From: Blasia pusilla
Taxonomy: Eukaryota > Marchantiophyta > Marchantiopsida > Blasiales
Direction: 5' to 3'
Assembly: GCA_050084515.1 (NCBI GenBank)
Contig: CM114274.1
Location: forward strand, 2,108,001 to 2,172,000
Length of the DNA: 64,000 nucleotides
In this document: positions 55,950 to 64,000 of the stretch, one piece after another
How the letters are laid out: every line of letters begins with the position of its first letter
How positions within the stretch are numbered: the first letter of the stretch is position 1
The notes under the pieces: generated by a model
What the model saw: the letters and a program-made list of their open reading frames with translations, nothing else
Databases searched by the model: none
Told to the model about the DNA's origin: nothing
Program-made: the position numbers and the translations under genes

Positions 55950-57230
55950 GTGTTTGTAGAATGTCATGATGGACCTTTGGCAGGACATAAAGGGGAGAAA
56001 TCCACGCTCGCTATTTTGACAAAGAGGTTCTTTTGGCCCAGCATGAAGGAAGATGTTGCTCAATATGTGAAGACTTGCGTGACATGTCAGACGATCAGAG
56101 GTTCTTATACGAAGAAGCAAGGCTTACTTCTTCCTTTGCCAATCCCATAGGGACCCTTGCAAAGTGTAAGCAGGATTTCATTACGAGTCTTCCACAATCT
56201 GAGGGATAGAATGCTATACTTGTGATAGTTGATCGGTTTAGCAAGTTAAGGAGGTTTATGCTGAGGAGAGATTCTACGACGGCCTATACGACTTCCCAAC
56301 TGTTCATGGATAGCTAGTGGTGAGCTTATGGGTTGCCTAGGAGCATTTTGTCCGATAGAGATCCAAAGCTTACCATTGCCTTTTGGAAATACCTATTCAG
56401 AAGGTTCAAGACCAAACTCAGCTTTAGTACTACCTTCCATCCTCAAACGGATGGGCAAACAAAAAAATTAAAGTCGGTTGTGAACCAGTACTTAAGGAAT
56501 TACGTGAGTGCGGACCAACGAGATTGGGCAAAGTGGCTATGCATGGTGGAATATTGTTACAACTCGACCAAGCATTTTGCAACGGGAGAATCTCCATTTC
56601 TTCTCGTATAGCAAAGAGAACCAGAAGGGCGTCTTGACTTGGCCCTTTCGAGGGGCGCTATATCGGCACACACTCCTCAAGCAATGGCGGAAAGTTTGTT
56701 AGTGGAAATGTATGAGTGACAAGAGCGAGCAAAAAGAAGTCTTGCCAAGGCTCAACTAAGGTACGTGAAGCATGCTAACAAGAGTCGGCGTCAAGTGAGT
56801 TTCCAAGTAGAGGAACAAGTATGGCTGAGTGTGAAGAATATATCACTCTTCTGAAGGAATTGTTCGCGAAAGTGTCAGCCAAGTATGTTGGACCGTATGT
56901 GATCAAGGCAAAGACGTTTGAGGATGTGTATAGATTGGAGGTACCAAACAAGTTTAAGATTCATCCAACTTTCCATGTTTCATAATTGAAGAAGTTTCTT
57001 TAAGACAATGTGCGTCCAGAGCGGAGAATTGTGCTGAGACCACAACCAGTCATCATAAATGAGGAACCAAAGTTTGAGGTGGAGACCATTTTATGTTCTA
57101 GACGTAGAACCACCAAGTACGAGTACTTGGTCAAGTAGAAAGGCTACCATGTGAAAGAGGCGACTTGGACTGCGGAGACTCATCTGGAATAGGCGCAAGA
57201 GGCATTACAAGACTTCAGATGGATGTAAGA
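55950..57230 (+). pseudogene. Chromovirus X integrase and chromodomain (plus-strand, decayed)
   Basis: Zinc finger (ECHDGPLAGHKG, FFWPSMKED, CVTCQTIRG) at 55955-56100, core with SILSDRDPKL and FHPQTDGQTKKLKSV. The third catalytic Glu is Lys here (Glu in the minus copy at 54402-54686). The chromodomain region 56760-57230 is readable only by alignment to the minus copy. Confidence 0.87.
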
Positions 57231-57925
57231 TAAGCATATACATTAGTACATGATGAAGCAAAGGACATAACTTGTGACCAAGAGGCTTGAGCCGAAAACC
57301 CATTGTAACTAGAAAAGTTAAGTTATTGTAGTAAAGAATGCATGGATTTGGAGATTCAATGCTAGTGATTACGATTTGAGAATGGTAGTCCATGGCAATG
57401 AGAAGTCCTTCATATGCTTAGGATGTAGGTCAAGGAGACAAAAAAATCAGTATTTGAGGTGAGAGCTTGTATTCGGATGAGTATCTAGAAAAGGACCAAA
57501 TATTGAAATACTAACATTGGGGCTCGCCTTAACGTCGACGGAGAAGATCACTTTGTCTTGGGGTTTGGGGTGATCTCATTCGTGATACATGAATGAACTT
57601 ATTCACGCGTCTAAGGAGAATATGAGTGACCCAAAAGTAGTACAAATTGACTAGGTAAACAGTTGAAATATTTACAAACTAGTGAGCAAATGAAGTATTA
57701 GGTTGCAAGCTTAGTTAACTTATTTTAGATAGTTTAGATTAGTTCTGTAGAACTAGTCTAGGCTTATCAAAGTGGAAATGCTAATAAAGCTAATTGTTGC
57801 AAGCAACAACCTAAGATTTAAGCCAAAAGAGGAATTGCGGGTTAGCTACCAGAACGCGATTCAGTGTCACGGATTAAAAAGATTTGCGTTGATAACGACA
57901 TCAACCTTCTTAGGAGAGGGATGCG
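57231..57925 (+). other. Chromovirus X 3' untranslated region and polypurine tract
   Basis: Matches the reverse of 53160-53836 in order. It ends in the purine tract TAGGAGAGGGATGCG (57911-57925) directly before the LTR. No gene. Confidence 0.7.
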
Positions 57926-58542
57926 TGTTGCAACCCTCATAACCAAACAAATACCAAACATACGCCAATCGAAACATGAGAACTTTAGTGATGATAGCAC
58001 TTTGGAGAGGTCTCTTGGAAAAGTCCAAGAGACAAAATGCGCAATAGATTTTGTACATTTCATGGGTTTATAGTCGTGACTAGGAAACTTGGGCCAAACG
58101 TGAACAAGACTTGAGATGGGTTGATTCTAGGAAGGTTGGTTGCCAAAGAGGTGAGAACCAATTTTGGAACACGACTAATGTTTGGGGATCTTGACTCTGT
58201 TTTAGACCATAACGTCTAGTCCCAAGATGTATTTGGAACAAATAAGGTAGCGTTAAATAGCTTATTCCGAGATAACTACATACCACTAAAGTTCTTGGGA
58301 AACGTTCAAGCAAAGCTTGAGATATTGTAAAAAATGTCTATAAGAGGAATCGGGTTGAGGGCCAATTTGAGGGGCCCGAATGTCTTTCCCAAAAGTTAGG
58401 GGGAGGGTAGTGATCCCCAGAAGTACTGGTGATGGGAGAGTCTCCAAGGATTCTTGGAACCCAAACCCCACTTTGAGTGCCAAATGGTGTCTCAAGGGCA
58501 CATTATAGAACAAGAGTTTGGTGTTGGAACTCGAAACACCAG
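57926..58542 (+). repeat. Chromovirus X 3' LTR, truncated
   Basis: Starts TGTTGCAACCCTCATAACC and follows the other X LTRs for about 615 bp, ending near GGAACTCGAAACACC; the 3' third is missing. Confidence 0.88.
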
Positions 58543-61823
<3,281 letters not shown>

Positions 61824-62770
61824 TGTGATACCCACAATTTTCTACTTTTGAAGAAATATATCTTTTTATTCAATGAAGACTCTTGTACATAATGATTTTG
61901 ATTATTATTTATTATTATGAGGAGGAATGAGTAAGATTAAAGTGAATTACGAAGCTCCAAGGACAAGGCAGAGAGATAGAAAATCAAGGATTTGCCTAAG
62001 AGGAGAGGAGAATAAAATAACGAAGTCTCAAGACCCAGCAAGAAGCTTCGGAATGATAACGAAGCTCAACAAAGCTCTGTCTACAAAGTGCTTCGCTCTT
62101 TAACGAAGCATAACAAAGCAGAAAGAAGAAGAGAAAGAAGTACTTCGCTGAAGCGTGAAGCACAAAGCACCTTAAACAAGAACGAAGAATGGAGCGCTTC
62201 GTCCTCAAGAAGTCCAGCGAAGCGAAGCCAAGAATAAAAGTGATTTCAAGAGACACACCGTTAGAACAATTAGACTAGGAAAGGGCGCGATCCTTTGTAT
62301 CAGATAGATAGTTAGGACATTTTTGTTTTGCGGATTCACAGGGATCGTAGGAAAAGCTAAGAGAACCATAGATCTAGGTAGTTACAAATGCTGAAGAGAC
62401 ACCAGCTTCATCAAGAACGCTTCGAATCTTTGGATCACTTCTACTCCAACGAGTATTTAAGAAGCAAGACAGAAGCCATAATCATCATTCTCTTACGAAG
62501 TCCTCATGCTGTAGGAATGGTCCGAGCAAGGGAGTAGTACCCTCTCGAGCTTGCATACACTTTGAAGCTTTCTCATTCTTGATGGAGTAGTAAAGCAATC
62601 ATTCATTCATTCTGATGTGCGATGCTTATGTCTGAGTATTCTTTTTAGGTCTGCAGAGTGAAGAGTGAATCAGACGAACCTTTCTCATCAATGGAATAAT
62701 CAACATAAAGATTGTAGGAAATCTGTTTGACAGAGAGTAGCCTGCCGAGACGGATTGAGTTCCGAAAGTT
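61824..62770 (+). repeat. TyA-type LTR, 5' three-quarters
   Basis: Starts TGTGATACCCACAATT and parallels 6698-7627 almost throughout, including the CTTCGC/GAAGC cluster at 62060-62230. No polypurine tract or pol sequence precedes it, so it is a detached copy. It stops at GAGTTCCGAAAGT. Confidence 0.88.
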
Positions 62771-62772
62771 CT

Positions 62773-63113
62773 GATCCCCGACAACGGCGCCAAAAAATTT
62801 GTTGCTATATGTAATGTATAAGAGTTTCTATTTTATATTCGTTTAATAAGTTCGATCCCCAAGAGGATAATTGTTTGATGAAAAGAGAGTTTGAAATTAC
62901 AATTCTGTTGTAATAGTTGTATTTAAATGTGTATGAGTTATATTCAATATCTTATCAATATCTTCGGATCTTGCTTAGTACCAAGGGGTCTTTTCTCAAT
63001 TCTCTCTAGTGGAATTAACAGCATGCTCAGGTAGATTTCCTCTCGATATCAAGAAACCTCACAGAGACCTCAACATGAAAGCTGGCTTCTCATACTTTCG
63101 GAACTCGATCCGA
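62773..63113 (-). repeat. Inverted TyA-type LTR end with primer site
   Basis: On the minus strand: LTR sequence from 63113 to 62800 ending TAGCAACA, then AA-TTTTTTGGCGCCGTTG and TCGGGGATC, the tRNA-Asp-type primer site (62773-62797). It matches 7605-7906 in reverse. It is joined head-to-head to the plus-oriented LTR at the shared motif ACTTTCGGAACTC. Confidence 0.82.
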
Positions 63114-63114
63114 A

Positions 63115-64000
63115 AGTAGTATCACATGGAGTGAACAAGGCTGCCCACTATCTCCTAAATTATTTGGACTTTACATTGGTAAACTGGAGAAGGTGCTCTC
63201 TAAGATGAATGGATACCTACTTGAATTTGCCACTTCCTTGATACCCTTGCAACTCTATGCGGATGACATCGTTTTGATGTCCAAAACAGTATAAGTTCTA
63301 CGAGTATATTTAAATGCACTATGGGGATTGTGTAGTAGATTAGGGATGGAGGTCAATCTACAAAAGACCACAGCAGTTATCTTCGGCTCTTATGTTACCC
63401 GCAACTCACTAGTTGCACAAATTCACCTATGGACAAGGTGTGAGCAGAGGAGCTATTGAAATTGTGGACGTGTACTTATAATTGGGGGTTAGGCTCAAAG
63501 CCAACAACAATTGGAGAGCCAATGGTACTCGCAACGGAGCTAATGCAAGGTTAAGATGCATTCACTTGTTGGAATCCAATTGCAAGAGAATGGAAATGTG
63601 GAACGCACCACAAAGATACAACTCTTCAAAGCCATGGTCATCCCAACCACTCTATTTTCTTCTGAAGTTTGGGATTGAAGTGCCAATGAATGGCCCAACC
63701 AACTAGATATCCCACAAAAACCTGACTCCTACGTGTTGATGCCTCGGTGTTAGGATGATAACCCCCCATGACCCTAAACACTACTTGCGGAATTCGGAGA
63801 AGTTTCTTTTGAGATTCATGCAATCACATTCCTTCAGTACTTGGAAGCTATTAGAGGGAAGAACCCTAATTACATCTCTCCAAGAGTCTTCCAAGCTTCA
63901 AAGGATACAAGTGCTACCAAGGCAATTTTTGTACCAGAAGTGTTGTGTATGGCTTAATAAGTGGGGCCTATTAGTTAATGATTTGCCAAAAAACAGTCAG
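63115..64000 (+). pseudogene. Second LINE: reverse transcriptase fragment, running off the window
   Basis: The frame reads QGCPLSPKLFGLYIGKLE, LQLYADDIVLMSK (YADD catalytic box near 63260), LGMEVNLQKTTAVIFGS and later LFKAMVIPTTLFSSEVWD, the order of a LINE RT and C-terminal part. The 5' part is cut at the LTR junction (63114). Frames shift several times after 63290. It differs in sequence from the LINE at 24785-28606. The last few hundred bases are assigned by continuity. Confidence 0.8.

Overview
The window looks like a large, repeat-rich land-plant nuclear genome. The evidence is a multi-exon plant-type nuclear gene with GT-AG introns, Ty1/copia and Ty3/gypsy elements with tRNA-type primer sites, nested LTR insertions, long GA/CT microsatellites and a MULE-like SWIM transposase. 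I would guess a non-seed plant, because a methyltransferase-bearing Ty3 element and a ParB-like gene family are unusual for seed plants. That is inference only. No rRNA, tRNA or CRISPR was seen.

Layout. 1-7906: 3' half of a Ty3/gypsy element (TyA) on +, with pol, a solo LTR inserted in integrase, an extra coiled-coil ORF behind its own TATA box, a polypurine tract and a 3' LTR. 7907-10565: relic of a second mobile-element type, with 27-bp palindromes around a methylase-like reading frame. 10572-15450: Ty1/copia element (-). 15446-16040: LTR piece. 16040-24780: decayed Ty3 family G2 (+). G2 carries a C5 cytosine DNA methyltransferase upstream of RT and a PHD finger behind integrase, and copy B holds a solo LTR with a perfect 5-bp target duplication. 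24785-28606: LINE (-). 29200-31830: further G2 pieces, interrupted by another solo LTR. 32982-36300: the one convincing cellular gene, an eight-exon extended-SDR/YeeZ-like Rossmann protein (-). 37200-39800: AT-rich intergenic DNA. 39811-48330: a two-gene divergent element, with a MULE-like SWIM transposase (-) and a ParB-fold-like gene (+) facing away from a shared 1.5-kb region filled with palindromes. Both genes also carry palindromes inside a GT-AG intron. 48352-50931: chromodomain Ty3 relic (-). 50932-58542: inverted pieces of chromovirus X, the family that also supplied the solo LTRs. 58540-61820: no recognised gene, with a 180-bp GA tract. 61824-63113: TyA-type LTR fused head-to-head with an inverted LTR and primer site. 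63115-64000: second LINE (+).

Most coding regions except the Rossmann gene are broken, and most of the inactivating changes I could read are C-to-T or G-to-A transitions, as expected for methylated, silenced DNA. The two most interesting systems are (i) the Ty3 family with methyltransferase plus PHD finger and (ii) the divergent transposase/ParB-like element whose intergenic region and introns are studded with a covarying palindrome.
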